A DNA stretch of 64,000 nucleotides. Source: Armatimonadota bacterium (GTDB lineage: Bacteria > Armatimonadota > Fimbriimonadia > Fimbriimonadales > Fimbriimonadaceae). The notes below the pieces were generated by a model. The model searched no databases, had not been told where the DNA came from, and saw only the letters and a program-made list of their open reading frames with translations. The stretch is from contig JADFMN010000002.1 of assembly GCA_022563855.1 (NCBI GenBank), positions 310,001 through 374,000 on the forward strand, in the 5' to 3' direction. A program made the position numbers and the translations under genes. Positions 33,450 through 41,946 of this stretch are shown one piece after another. Positions within the stretch are counted from its first letter, which is position 1. Each line of letters begins with the position of its first letter.

Positions 33450-35705
33450 ATGAGAATTCGAGGCCTCTCCGTCATGTTCGCCGTCGCCGCGCTTGGCATC
33501 GGCACGGTTTGCTCTGCCCAGACCGAGTCTAAGACCGTAACGTACTCGACCGTCGCGAAGACCGCCGACAAGGTGATCGCAGATATCGCGGCTCAAACTG
33601 GCGAGCAGCTTGAGGTCACGAAGGACGCCCTGAGCCACGTCCTGGTCTTGCACGTTGTAGATGTGCCGCTCGAAGAGCTTCTCGACCGGATCGCGACAGT
33701 CACTTCGTCCAGGTGGACGAAGGAGAGCGACGGTCGACGAACTCTGAGGCCGGACCAGCCGCTAAGGCGGCGACTGGCGCGAGAGGCTCAGCGGGAAAGA
33801 GCTGCTGCGATTCAACAATCGATCACGAAAATACAAGAGCAACTTCAGGAAGCCGGCGAACGGGAATACGGGACGGGAGCGAACATGATGTTTGGCCCAT
33901 ATGGCCCGATGTCGACGCCCGGCAGCATGGCTGTGGCGCGATTGACCGGCCTGTTGCGAGCGGCAGACGTCGCCGCTCTCGATGAGGGTCAACGGATCGT
34001 TTACTCGACCTCGCCGAACCGGATGCAGCGATCGCTCACCGGCAATGTGGTCAACTCAGTTCTCAACACGTTGGTGGAAGAGCACAATACTTGGTTTCGG
34101 AGCACTGCCGAGAAACGGGAGCAGGAACGGCTGGCGATGCTGGATCAGTTCTCCGAAATGGGTATCGACTCGGCGTTCTTTGAGATGATGACGGCCGGTC
34201 AAGTGCCGAAGTTAATCGATGCTTCTGTAGCCGAAGCGCTGCTCGTAGTTGAGCAAGGATCTTCGGGGATGTTCGGTATGTTCTCGGGAACCTCGGTCAG
34301 CCTGTCGCTGCTCGATGCAAACGGAAACGTGCTGCTGTCAGAAGAGATGAGCTTGGGCTCGCAATATTTCGACTTTGAGGAATTAGCGGCGATGACGGGC
34401 GACGAGGTCGAGGCCGAGGAAGACGAGGGTGAGGAAGAAGTCGACGAAACCGACACCGCGCTAGTAACGTTCCGTGACATGACAGTGAAGGTCGCGCGCG
34501 CGACTCAGCGATTCTCGTTCGAAGAGGACTTGCCCGAGATCGCGCCGGACGTGCTCCAAGTGATCATGTCGCCGGTTCAGTACGAACCGCTGGCGTTCGC
34601 CGAATCCGACGGCCTTCTAGCCGTCGCCAAGGCGAAGGGCTGGAACTTGGTGGCGAACGTCCCGGACGATCTTGATATCTCTCGCTTGGCGCTGTCCGAA
34701 GGAACGACCACCGTCCGCACCGTCTTGGCGATCATAGAAGGCGTTCGCGATGTGGACACGATGCTCGACGGCGACTGGTACTCCCTCATGCCCGCGCGAC
34801 CGGTGGAGTCGTTGAACGAACGGGTAGACCGTGCCGCCGTTCAAACCTATGTCTCCAGGGTGAAGGCAAGAGGTTACGCCTCGCTGGACGACATGGCGTT
34901 CCTAGCCAGCCAGATGTCCGAAGAAGCCTCCAAGACGCACGCTGCGCAAGCGATTTATCTCAGCGGGCATCCGACCGAACAGAACATGATGGCTGGCGAG
35001 GGGCTTTGGGAGACCCTTCGGCTTTGGGGCATGTTGAGCGCCGGAGTCAAGCAGAGCCTAATGCGTGGCGGCTCGATCAACTTCAGCCAGCTCGGCACAG
35101 CGGCGCGCAATCAAGTCTCAAAGATGGCGTACGGCACGGATGCCAATTTGATGCCGCTCCAACAGCTTGCGAAAGAACGAACCATGACGCCGTTCGACCG
35201 GTTGTTTGCTCGGCAAATGGCGGGGCGTGGGGGTGCGACGTACCTCAGCGAGCCGACGGAGGTGATGCCGGCTGGCCTGCCTGGTGCCGGCTCGATCACG
35301 ATCAACGTGACAACGGGTGGACTTGCGGTCAGCGAAAATCCCGCGATCGGGGAGATGGCGTTCTTCCAAAGCGTCGGCGCAGAGGAGATCGCCTTCATCC
35401 AGTTCATGATGGATGCGGCCGATGAGGCCGGTGAGGACATCGGAATCCCAGAACTCGGAAGTTTCAAAATCGGAGTGCGGAACAAGCTTGAGATCGTGTT
35501 TCACCTGTCGCAAGAAGCGGTGATGACCCGCACGCTCAACGATGACTCGCTCGAACCTGGCGCGAGCGTAGTGCGGTTGACCAATCTTCCGCCTGAATTC
35601 GCCGCGGAAGTCAGCGCTTTCAAGGCCTTGATCGCCAAGTCGCCGTTCGCAAGTATGATGATGATGGGGTTCGGCGGCGATCAAAGAATCGAACCGCCGG
35701 AGTAG
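33450..35705 (+). CDS. secreted protein with STN-like N-terminus, second tandem paralogue
   Basis: 751 residues with signal peptide MRIRGLSVMFAVAALGIGTVCSAQ. The first 130 residues are nearly identical to the copy at 31049; divergence is highest in residues ~150-310, and identity rises again from the acidic linker on (FAESDGLLAVAKAKGWNLVANVPDD). The upstream ~90 bases are also conserved. Duplication through the purB 3' end explains this. The last coding bases overlap no other gene; a thioredoxin-like gene follows 18 bases later. Function unknown. Confidence 0.8.
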   Translation: MRIRGLSVMFAVAALGIGTVCSAQTESKTVTYSTVAKTADKVIADIAAQTGEQLEVTKDALSHVLVLHVVDVPLEELLDRIATVTSSRWTKESDGRRTLRPDQPLRRRLAREAQRERAAAIQQSITKIQEQLQEAGEREYGTGANMMFGPYGPMSTPGSMAVARLTGLLRAADVAALDEGQRIVYSTSPNRMQRSLTGNVVNSVLNTLVEEHNTWFRSTAEKREQERLAMLDQFSEMGIDSAFFEMMTAGQVPKLIDASVAEALLVVEQGSSGMFGMFSGTSVSLSLLDANGNVLLSEEMSLGSQYFDFEELAAMTGDEVEAEEDEGEEEVDETDTALVTFRDMTVKVARATQRFSFEEDLPEIAPDVLQVIMSPVQYEPLAFAESDGLLAVAKAKGWNLVANVPDDLDISRLALSEGTTTVRTVLAIIEGVRDVDTMLDGDWYSLMPARPVESLNERVDRAAVQTYVSRVKARGYASLDDMAFLASQMSEEASKTHAAQAIYLSGHPTEQNMMAGEGLWETLRLWGMLSAGVKQSLMRGGSINFSQLGTAARNQVSKMAYGTDANLMPLQQLAKERTMTPFDRLFARQMAGRGGATYLSEPTEVMPAGLPGAGSITINVTTGGLAVSENPAIGEMAFFQSVGAEEIAFIQFMMDAADEAGEDIGIPELGSFKIGVRNKLEIVFHLSQEAVMTRTLNDDSLEPGASVVRLTNLPPEFAAEVSAFKALIAKSPFASMMMMGFGGDQRIEPPE

Positions 35706-35723
35706 AATGGCATTAGGAGAAGT

Positions 35724-36617
35724 ATGGTGGTAGTAGCATTGTTGGCGTCGATTGCAGTCGGTCAAGCGCAACTCGGTCCTGGACAGCAGGTTCCAGACGT
35801 GACCCTCTTGAACATGAAGGGAGAGTCAGTGTCGCTCTCCCAGTTCCACGGCAAGAAGCTCGTCCTGTTCAACTGGGCGTCTTGGTGAGGCTGCCGCGCA
35901 CAACTGCCCGGGTGGCAGACCTTCAACGAACTGCACGACAGCGACGAGTACGTTTTTGTCGCGGTGGCGATGGACGTCGGCGGCATCGCTGACGTCAAGG
36001 ATTTATACGCGGGTGCGGGAGCAAAGTACATAACTCTCGTAGACCCTCAGAACGCGATGGGCGACGCATGGGGTTTCAAGGTAGTTCCGAACGGATGGCT
36101 CATCGACGAGTCTGGAACGATCATCAAGAAGTGGCTCGGCGGGTTCGACGTCAACAGGTCGAACATCATCAAGGACGTCGATGATTTCCTCGACCGTCCA
36201 CCCGTCAAGGCTGGCGAACGGAGCAAGCCGGTCGATGACAAGACGCGAATAGCCAACTTGAAAAAGCAGCTCAAAGCCAACGCCAGCAACGGACAGGCGA
36301 ACCTTGAGCTTGGCAAGATCTTGCTGCGGCAAGACCGCGCGAAGGAAGCCATGCCGTATCTCGGAAAAGCCGTCAAGCTGCTGCCGAAGAACGCAAGCGC
36401 GATGTTTGCGCTGGGTTCCTGCACGCTTGCTCAGGGCGAAAAGAAAGCGGCCCTTGCGATCATCAAGAACGCTCTGAAGCTCGATCCTACCAACTACTTG
36501 ATCCGCAAGCAGATTTGGCACCTCGAGTACCCGGAGAAGTTCCACCCGACGATCGATTGGGGCTGGCAGCGCGAACAGATGGCCCGCGAGCGGGCAGCAG
36601 AGCGCGGCGGCGGCTAG
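35724..36617 (+). CDS. thioredoxin/TlpA-like protein with TPR tail; probable selenoprotein (in-frame TGA 35886-35888)
   Basis: 297 codons with one internal TGA. A short signal (VVVALLASIAVGQ) is followed by a redoxin domain: QVPDVTLLNMKGESVSLSQFHGKKLVLFNWASW, then TGA, then GCRAQLPGW. The TGA (codon 55) sits where TlpA-like proteins have the first active-site Cys, and Cys57 would be the resolving residue (U-G-C). After it the frame stays intact, with cis-Pro loop VVPNGWLID, then TPR-like helices and the ending IRKQIWHLEYPEKFHP.IDWGWQ. AGGAGA precedes ATG 35724. A bSECIS-like hairpin follows the TGA. Alternatives: a nonsense mutation or sequencing error, less likely because the position is exactly the redox residue. 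Confidence 0.75.
35886..35918 (+). promoter_or_regulatory. candidate UGA/bSECIS element for selenocysteine insertion
   Basis: TGA (35886-35888) is followed by CTGCC (35904-35908), loop CGGGT (35909-35913) and GGCAG (35914-35918). The loop G lies 21 bases after the TGA and is the second loop base, within what is known of bacterial SECIS elements (short stem, small loop with an early G, ~16-37 bases from UGA). Confidence 0.6.
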
Positions 36618-36640
36618 CGAGCCACGATCACCGTAACCAG

Positions 36641-36684
36641 CGGCCTCGTCTGATAGTAGAATGTCAGGCGAGGCCGTCCTCTTT
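36641..36684 (+). terminator. intrinsic terminator after the thioredoxin-like gene
   Basis: CGGCCTCGTCTGA (36641-36653) pairs with TCAGGCGAGGCCG (36664-36676) over ~13 positions with one G-T pair, loop of 10, followed by TCCTCTTTT. It lies 24 bases after the stop at 36617. TAGAAT (36657-36662) in the loop could double as a -10 for the next gene. Confidence 0.75.
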
Positions 36685-36701
36685 TATCAGCAGGCTTGAG
36701 T

Positions 36702-37391
36702 ATGTGTGCAAGATTCGCGTTCTTCAGCGGCAAGATTATCAAAGACGAATTCGGAATTACGGCTGTGCCTGATCTTGCGCTGCAGTACAACATAGCGCCG
36801 ACAGACGTCGTGCCGATCGTGCTTCGAAGCGATGGTGCGCGCACGCTCAGGTTTCAACAGTGGGGGCTCGTGCCGAGCTGGGCGAAGGATCCCGCGATGG
36901 GCAACAAAATGATCAACGCCAGGGCTGAGACGCTGAGCGAAAAGCCTACGTTTCGGGCGGCGTTCAAGGCCCGGCGATGCCTTGTTCCTTGCAACGGGTT
37001 CTTCGAGTGGACGGGGAAGAAGGGCAGCAAACAGCCGCACTACGTTCACATGCGTTCGGGCGACCCGTTTGCGCTCGCCGGTCTGTGGGAGTACTGGGAG
37101 GGGGTCAACGGCGCACTGGAGACGTTTACCATCATCACGACGACGGCGAACGAGTTGGTAAGCAAGTTGCACAACAGGATGCCAGTGATCATCGAGCGAC
37201 GGCACTACGACGAGTGGCTCGGCTCATTTACCAAGAATACGGATCGACTGCAACGGTTGCTCGCCCCGTTTTCGTCAGAACAAATGAGATCGTATCCTGT
37301 CTCTTCGGCCATGAACAGTCTGCGGCTGAGTGGGCCGGAGTGCATCGCCAGGGTCTCCGTGCAGGAAACTTTGACCGGGCTAGCTGACTGA
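36702..37391 (+). CDS. SRAP domain protein (HMCES/YedK family)
   Basis: 229-residue protein that forms a protective covalent crosslink with abasic sites in single-stranded DNA. The start must be ATG 36702, since Cys2 (MCARFAFF) becomes the nucleophile after Met removal; an upstream in-frame TTG would destroy this. Other family residues: QYNIAPTD, WGLVPSWAKD, INARAET, RCLVPCNGFFEW, and NRMPVIIE (usually with His of HxRMP: here LHNRMP). Usual length. Convergent with the dprA-like gene, overlapping by 12 bases. Confidence 0.94.
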   Translation: MCARFAFFSGKIIKDEFGITAVPDLALQYNIAPTDVVPIVLRSDGARTLRFQQWGLVPSWAKDPAMGNKMINARAETLSEKPTFRAAFKARRCLVPCNGFFEWTGKKGSKQPHYVHMRSGDPFALAGLWEYWEGVNGALETFTIITTTANELVSKLHNRMPVIIERRHYDEWLGSFTKNTDRLQRLLAPFSSEQMRSYPVSSAMNSLRLSGPECIARVSVQETLTGLAD

Positions 37392-38273
37392 GTCGATCGT
37401 CGCGGGCAACCGCGCAGCGCCGAGGGCGGCGAGCGCGTCTTGCATCTCTGCCAACTCGCTGACCCGGACTTTGCGCCCGACCTTCAGCGCGATCCTGGCC
37501 AGGCGCTCCATGTTGCCGCCTTTGTTCACGCACACGAAGTCCAGCGACTGCGACAGCGTTGCGACCAGCCGGTCGCGCAGCCGGTTCGCGTTTCGGTGGT
37601 AGCTCTGCTCCGGGCCGATGCTCGTGACGGCCAGATCGGTAGTGGGATCGAACTCGTACCTCCAGAGTCGTGCGGCGGGGAACGGCTCTTCCTTCAGATC
37701 CTCGCCGAACGCCTCGAAGAACCCTTTGTCTAGCGCTAGCACACGAGGCGCGCCCCAACGCAGCGGCACCACTGCCGCGCGCTGATACTCGGGCGTGTCG
37801 TGGCCGGTGACGAGCACCTTTGCGTCCAAGACGCCCTGCTCCGTGAGTTTTTCGATCAAGCTGAGCGCCTGCTCAGACGAGCCTCGAGACGACAGAACGC
37901 AGAACGTGTTGGCGTCCAGAAGCCTGACGTTGCCGTACAGGAAGAGCACGCCGGGCGGATCGCTGTCCATCGCCTCGATTCGCCTGGGGTAATGGGCGTC
38001 CGCAGCCGTGACGATCGTCACTGAGTGGCCGTCCAGCTTCGCGAGCAACTGGTCGGCGGCGGCGATTCTTTCGCTGGCCTTGCTGGCCCACTCGGCCGCA
38101 GCCCTCGCGCCGAGCCGATACTCTTCGCGCAGCGCTTCCTCTCCCAGCCTGAGAAACTCGTCCTGGCCGCGCCCAAGAAGGTCGTTGCGCGTCATGATTC
38201 GCGTGATCGACTTGCCGCCGATCCCGGGAGTCAGGGCGAGAGCAAGAACAAGCGTTCGGCGCGATACCTCCAT
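37380..38273 (-). CDS. divergent DprA/Smf-like protein
   Basis: 297 residues. YPRRIEAMDSDPPGVLFLYGNVRLLD matches the start of the DprA Rossmann-like domain, and NANRLRDRLVATLSQSLDFVCVNKGGNMERLARIALKVGRKV aligns with the RNRxIAxLS...SGxLxTAxxAxxxGRxV region. The glycine-rich G-S/T-R and SGGAxGID motifs are largely eroded (VLSSRGSSEQ, LVTGHDTPEY). The N-terminal ~60 residues resemble the helical/HhH region (LTPGIGGKSITRI). Probably a DprA relative, possibly repurposed; DprA loads RecA on incoming DNA. One base separates it from the upstream MTA phosphorylase gene. Confidence 0.65.
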   Translation of the reverse strand: MEVSRRTLVLALALTPGIGGKSITRIMTRNDLLGRGQDEFLRLGEEALREEYRLGARAAAEWASKASERIAAADQLLAKLDGHSVTIVTAADAHYPRRIEAMDSDPPGVLFLYGNVRLLDANTFCVLSSRGSSEQALSLIEKLTEQGVLDAKVLVTGHDTPEYQRAAVVPLRWGAPRVLALDKGFFEAFGEDLKEEPFPAARLWRYEFDPTTDLAVTSIGPEQSYHRNANRLRDRLVATLSQSLDFVCVNKGGNMERLARIALKVGRKVRVSELAEMQDALAALGAARLPATIDSVS

Positions 38274-38274
38274 G

Positions 38275-39018
38275 TTATTCCTCTGCCGCCAGCCGCGCGG
38301 CCTCGCACAGCACGTCGGTTACCGATTCGCCGGAACTCTCCATCGCGCTCGTTACGTCTGTGTGCTGCAACTGCGTTGCGCTAAGTCCCGCCGCAAGGTT
38401 GGTGACGACGGACAGGCATCCGTACGCAATTCCTGCCTCGCCGAGCGCGATAGCTTCGGTCGCCGCAGTCATGCCGACAACGTCCGCGCCAAGCTTCGCG
38501 TACCGCTTGATCTCCTCCGGCGTTTCGTAGCGCGGACCGTTGGCGCACGCGTAGACAGCGCTCTCCTTTGCTTCGACCTTTAAGTTCTGGCAAGCGCTCA
38601 AGAGCAGTCGGCTCGCCGGAAACGGATCGGTGAAGTCGGTGTGAACGACTTCGCTGTCGAAAAGGGTCTGCGTCCGCCCGGAGAAGTCGAGGAAGTCGGT
38701 GCAGACGGCGAGCGTTCCGACCGGCCACTCTTCGTGCAACGATCCGACTGCGGCGCTCGAGAGGCAGGTCGTAATGCCCAGCTTCTGGGCGCCGGCGGCC
38801 AGAGCGCGATAGTTGACGTCGTGTGGCGGTACTTTGTGTCCTGTGCTGTGCCGTTGGATTACCGCGACGCTGGCTCCAGATAGCTCGACGAGTCGGCAAC
38901 GCATTACGCCGAACTTGGTCGGTACGTGCAGAGGCGTGCCGTCCAACGCGGCCAGTCGGGTGCCGATGCCTGTCCCGCCGATCAATCCGACGTCTATGCG
39001 CAACACGAGACGAATCAT
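38275..39018 (-). CDS. MTA/purine-nucleoside phosphorylase family enzyme
   Basis: 247-residue enzyme of the MTAP/PNP family, splitting 5'-methylthioadenosine (or a related purine nucleoside) with phosphate for methionine and purine salvage. VGLIGGTGIG is the phosphate-binding start; IQRHSTGHKVPPHDVNYRA and GPRYETPEEI...GADVVGMTAATEA are family signatures. RHSTGH replaces RHGxxH, and MTAATEA the usual MTGxPEA, so the substrate is uncertain (MTA or methylthioinosine). ATG 39018 fits the domain start; ATG 39030 is four codons earlier. Confidence 0.85.
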   Translation of the reverse strand: MIRLVLRIDVGLIGGTGIGTRLAALDGTPLHVPTKFGVMRCRLVELSGASVAVIQRHSTGHKVPPHDVNYRALAAGAQKLGITTCLSSAAVGSLHEEWPVGTLAVCTDFLDFSGRTQTLFDSEVVHTDFTDPFPASRLLLSACQNLKVEAKESAVYACANGPRYETPEEIKRYAKLGADVVGMTAATEAIALGEAGIAYGCLSVVTNLAAGLSATQLQHTDVTSAMESSGESVTDVLCEAARLAAEE

Positions 39019-39027
39019 ACCGTGCGG

Positions 39028-39033
39028 CATAAT
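39028..39033 (+). promoter_or_regulatory. -10 box for leaderless beta-CASP nuclease mRNA
   Basis: CATAAT, five bases before ATG 39039, within the 20-base gap between two divergent genes. Confidence 0.4.
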
Positions 39034-39038
39034 GGGCC

Positions 39039-40424
39039 ATGGCGCGCAGCATCACGTTCCACGGGGCTGCTCAGACCGTCACAGGCTCGCGGCACCTGCT
39101 GACCTTGGGGAAGAAGAAGATCCTGATCGACTGCGGCCTCTTTCAAGGGCGGAGGGAGATCAGAGCGCGGAATTGGGAGCCGTTCCCCGTAGATGTGACG
39201 AGCCTGGACGCTATCGTGCTGACCCACGCCCACACAGACCACGCGGGGTTCTTGCCGCGCGTCGTCCGGCAAGGGTATAGCGGGCCGGTCTATGCGACCC
39301 CCGGCACTATTTCGATCGCGAAGGTCAGCCTGCCCGACGGAGGCCGCATCCAGGAAGAGGACGCTCGGTACCACAACAGGCACAGAACTTCGCGGCACGA
39401 ACCTGCTGAACCGCTGTTCACAGAAGCGGACGCTATGCGGGCGCTGAAACTGCTGAAGCCGGTTCGGTACCACGTGCCGCAGAAGCTGCCTGGCGGAGCT
39501 TCCGTGCGGCTGCTGCCTGCCGGCCACATCCTTGGCGCGGCGATCGCGGAGATCACGCTGCCAGACGGCAAGCTGCTCGTGATGTCCGGCGACGTCGGGC
39601 GGTACGACAGGCCGATCATCAAGGATCCTTCGCCGGTCTACACCGCCGACTACCTCGTGATGGAGAGCACTTACGGCAACCGGCTGCACAGTGACCGAGA
39701 GGCGAAACCGGTGTTGGAAAGGCTGTTTATAGAAGCTGTTCAGAACAAGTCGGTCGTGCTCGTTCCGAGCTTCGCGATCGGCCGGACGCAAGAGCTGCTA
39801 TGGGACATTCATGAGCTGACGGAAGAAGGACGCATTCCGAAGATTCCGATTTACGTCGATAGTCCGATGGCGACGGCGGCGACCCTGCTCTACGCGACTC
39901 ACAAGGAGGATCACGACAAGGAGATGAAGGTCCGGCTCGCGAAGGGCGAAACGCCGCTCAAGCCAGACCTGGTTCGTTTCGTTCGCGACAGAGCTATGTC
40001 GAAGTCGCTGAACAAAGAGAAGGGGCCGATGGTGATCATCGCCGGCAGCGGCATGCTGAGCGGAGGCAGGATCGTCCATCATCTCCGTATCCGCCTGCCA
40101 GACCCTTCAACAGTGTTGCTGTTCACTGGATACCAGGCCGAGGGGACGAGGGGGCGCGACCTGATCGAAGGTGCGAAACAGATCAGGCTGTTCGGCCACA
40201 ATGTCGAAGTCAACGCGCGCATCGAGCGTTTGGACTCGCTGTCGGCCCACGCGGATTACAGCGAGCTGCTGCGGTGGCTGGAGTCGATTCAAGAACCGCC
40301 AAGAACGACGTACTTGGTCCACGGCGAGCTGCGTGTTCAAAAGGAGCTGAAAAGAAGGATAGAGGAGAAGTTCGGCTGGCCGGTCGAAATACCGGGGCAC
40401 GGTCAGAGTTTCGAGCTGGATTGA
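39039..40424 (+). CDS. beta-CASP metallo-beta-lactamase RNase (CPSF73/YSH1-like)
   Basis: 461-residue RNA-processing nuclease. Metallo-beta-lactamase motif HAHTDHAGFLP (motif 2, two zinc), motif 1 DCGLFQG, motif 3 GHILGAAI, motif 4 SGDVGRYD; beta-CASP motifs A (ESTYGNR), B (HADYSEL), C (VHGE). This architecture is that of bacterial CPSF73-like exonucleases rather than RNase J, which is longer with an extra C-terminal domain. Divergent from the MTA phosphorylase gene. Confidence 0.92.
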   Translation: MARSITFHGAAQTVTGSRHLLTLGKKKILIDCGLFQGRREIRARNWEPFPVDVTSLDAIVLTHAHTDHAGFLPRVVRQGYSGPVYATPGTISIAKVSLPDGGRIQEEDARYHNRHRTSRHEPAEPLFTEADAMRALKLLKPVRYHVPQKLPGGASVRLLPAGHILGAAIAEITLPDGKLLVMSGDVGRYDRPIIKDPSPVYTADYLVMESTYGNRLHSDREAKPVLERLFIEAVQNKSVVLVPSFAIGRTQELLWDIHELTEEGRIPKIPIYVDSPMATAATLLYATHKEDHDKEMKVRLAKGETPLKPDLVRFVRDRAMSKSLNKEKGPMVIIAGSGMLSGGRIVHHLRIRLPDPSTVLLFTGYQAEGTRGRDLIEGAKQIRLFGHNVEVNARIERLDSLSAHADYSELLRWLESIQEPPRTTYLVHGELRVQKELKRRIEEKFGWPVEIPGHGQSFELD

Positions 40425-40526
40425 CCTGGAATCGTGCCCAGTCGTGGTACGCCGGTGGGAACTCTCCGTCGCCGGGCTTCATTTGTATAGAGTGGTGCAC
40501 AGTGTCTATCGGGTTTGGATGTGCTG

Positions 40527-41054
40527 ATGCAGTTCCTAGGCAACAGCACTGATTTTGAACGCGCGGTTCGAGGTGAGTTGGCCGTGCTGTACCGGGTTGC
40601 CCGCCGCATGGGCGTGACCCAAGAACAGGCTGAGGATATCGTGCAGACGACTTTGATCAAGGCGTATCAGGCGTGGCATCGATTCGATGGTCGCCACCTT
40701 AGGAGCTGGCTGATCCGAATCTTGCGCAACGAGCGTCTGATGACTTTGCGATCCGAGCGTCACGAACCGTCCCTCGACGAGCCGAACGCGTACGAGGTGC
40801 CGGACGACACGGTCTGGAACGAGCTGAGTTGGAAAATGGAGGCCGATCGAGTCTTGGACGAGTTGAAGCAGATGCCTGATATCTACCAGCTTGTAGTGCA
40901 ACTTTGCGACGTCGAGCAACTGACCTACCAGGAAGCATCCGAGGCCTTGGACGTGCCGATAGGCACCGTTCGCTCGAGGTTGTTCCGCGCTCGCGCGATG
41001 CTGCGGAACCGTTTGCAGCCGGTGGAAGGCCAGCTAGAAGGAGTGTATCCATGA
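40527..41054 (+). CDS. ECF-type RNA polymerase sigma factor
   Basis: 175-residue sigma factor. Region 2: AEDIVQTTLIKAYQAWHRFDG..LRSWLIRILRNE; region 4: LTYQEASEALDVPIGTVRSRLFRARAMLR, a classic sigma-70 region 4.2 HTH. ATG 40527 is chosen; TTG 40515 is in frame. Its TGA overlaps the ATG of the anti-sigma gene, so the two are coupled. Confidence 0.93.
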   Translation: MQFLGNSTDFERAVRGELAVLYRVARRMGVTQEQAEDIVQTTLIKAYQAWHRFDGRHLRSWLIRILRNERLMTLRSERHEPSLDEPNAYEVPDDTVWNELSWKMEADRVLDELKQMPDIYQLVVQLCDVEQLTYQEASEALDVPIGTVRSRLFRARAMLRNRLQPVEGQLEGVYP

Positions 41055-41728
41055 GAATCGACTGGCAGATGTACGATGACGGGCTGTTGAGCCCCGAAGA
41101 GATGAAGGAAGCAGAATCGATGTTGAAGAAGGATGATGGTGCTCGCCGGGAGCTTGAAGGGCTTCGCTCGTTTAGACGGATGATCCGGCAGGCCGGCATG
41201 CGCGAGCCGGTGCCGTTCAGTCGATTGCGGCGTATTCTGCGCGAGATCGTAGGGCGCAGCGCGTCATGGTCTGGCCGACAGATAGCGGTGTTCGGATCAG
41301 TTGCCGCGGCGGTGCTGGTACTGGCATTATTCGCGTGGCAGAACGGCCCGCTCGGAGGCAGGAGCGACGGTGACGTGAGGCGCTTTGCGAGCGTCGAACT
41401 GGCCGTCCAGTGGGCTACTCCGGTCAGCGGCCTCGATCTTCCGACGTTCGAGCTGGGCGAGGTAGCAGACTTCGAGGGCGTGCACTGCGGCAAAGAGTGG
41501 GCGTGTTTCGACTACATCGTGGACGGCGAAACCGTCCATGTGTACGTTAGAGTCAAGTCGGACAAGGGAGTGTGCACGATCTTTGACAGGAATAACGTGC
41601 TGTACTACGTTAGCGACGAAATTGAGTTCGATCACGAGGATTTGACGATCCAGGTATCAGGCGGAGACGAGGCCGTTCGGTGGCAGGTTGCCCAAGCAGC
41701 GACCAACTGTCTTCCGATCTATCGCTGA
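41051..41728 (+). CDS. membrane-bound anti-sigma factor
   Basis: 225 residues. The N-terminal ~70 residues (MYDDGLLSPEEMKEAESMLKKDD, RRELEGLRSFRRMI) resemble the helical anti-sigma domain; one transmembrane helix at ~77-97 (IAVFGSVAAAVLVLALFAW); a ~125-residue periplasmic domain with three Cys. No HxxxCxxC zinc motif is seen. Overlaps the sigma factor gene by four bases, which strongly supports the role. The signal sensed is unknown. Confidence 0.82.
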   Translation: MRIDWQMYDDGLLSPEEMKEAESMLKKDDGARRELEGLRSFRRMIRQAGMREPVPFSRLRRILREIVGRSASWSGRQIAVFGSVAAAVLVLALFAWQNGPLGGRSDGDVRRFASVELAVQWATPVSGLDLPTFELGEVADFEGVHCGKEWACFDYIVDGETVHVYVRVKSDKGVCTIFDRNNVLYYVSDEIEFDHEDLTIQVSGGDEAVRWQVAQAATNCLPIYR

Positions 41729-41946
41729 TCCCGATTCTCTGTTCGCCTAGGGGGAATTGTCCTGGCTGGCCGCCAGCTTCCGACCGCATGGAATCGACAG
41801 AACCCGTCCTATTGCCGGTGTATGACGGCCACTAATGCGGAATGGCCAACTTGATAAGGCGGTGAGAATCCAATTTGATGTGGGCTGATCACCAGCCGAA
41901 CCAGTCGTGGCCCGACCGAGCAGTTCGAATCTAGGTACCAGGAAAA

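Noticed and set aside
35886-35888. Reading the TGA as an ordinary stop or simple pseudogene
   Set aside because: The stop falls exactly on the redox residue, the frame is clean on both sides, and a bSECIS-like hairpin follows; not excluded, but less likely.
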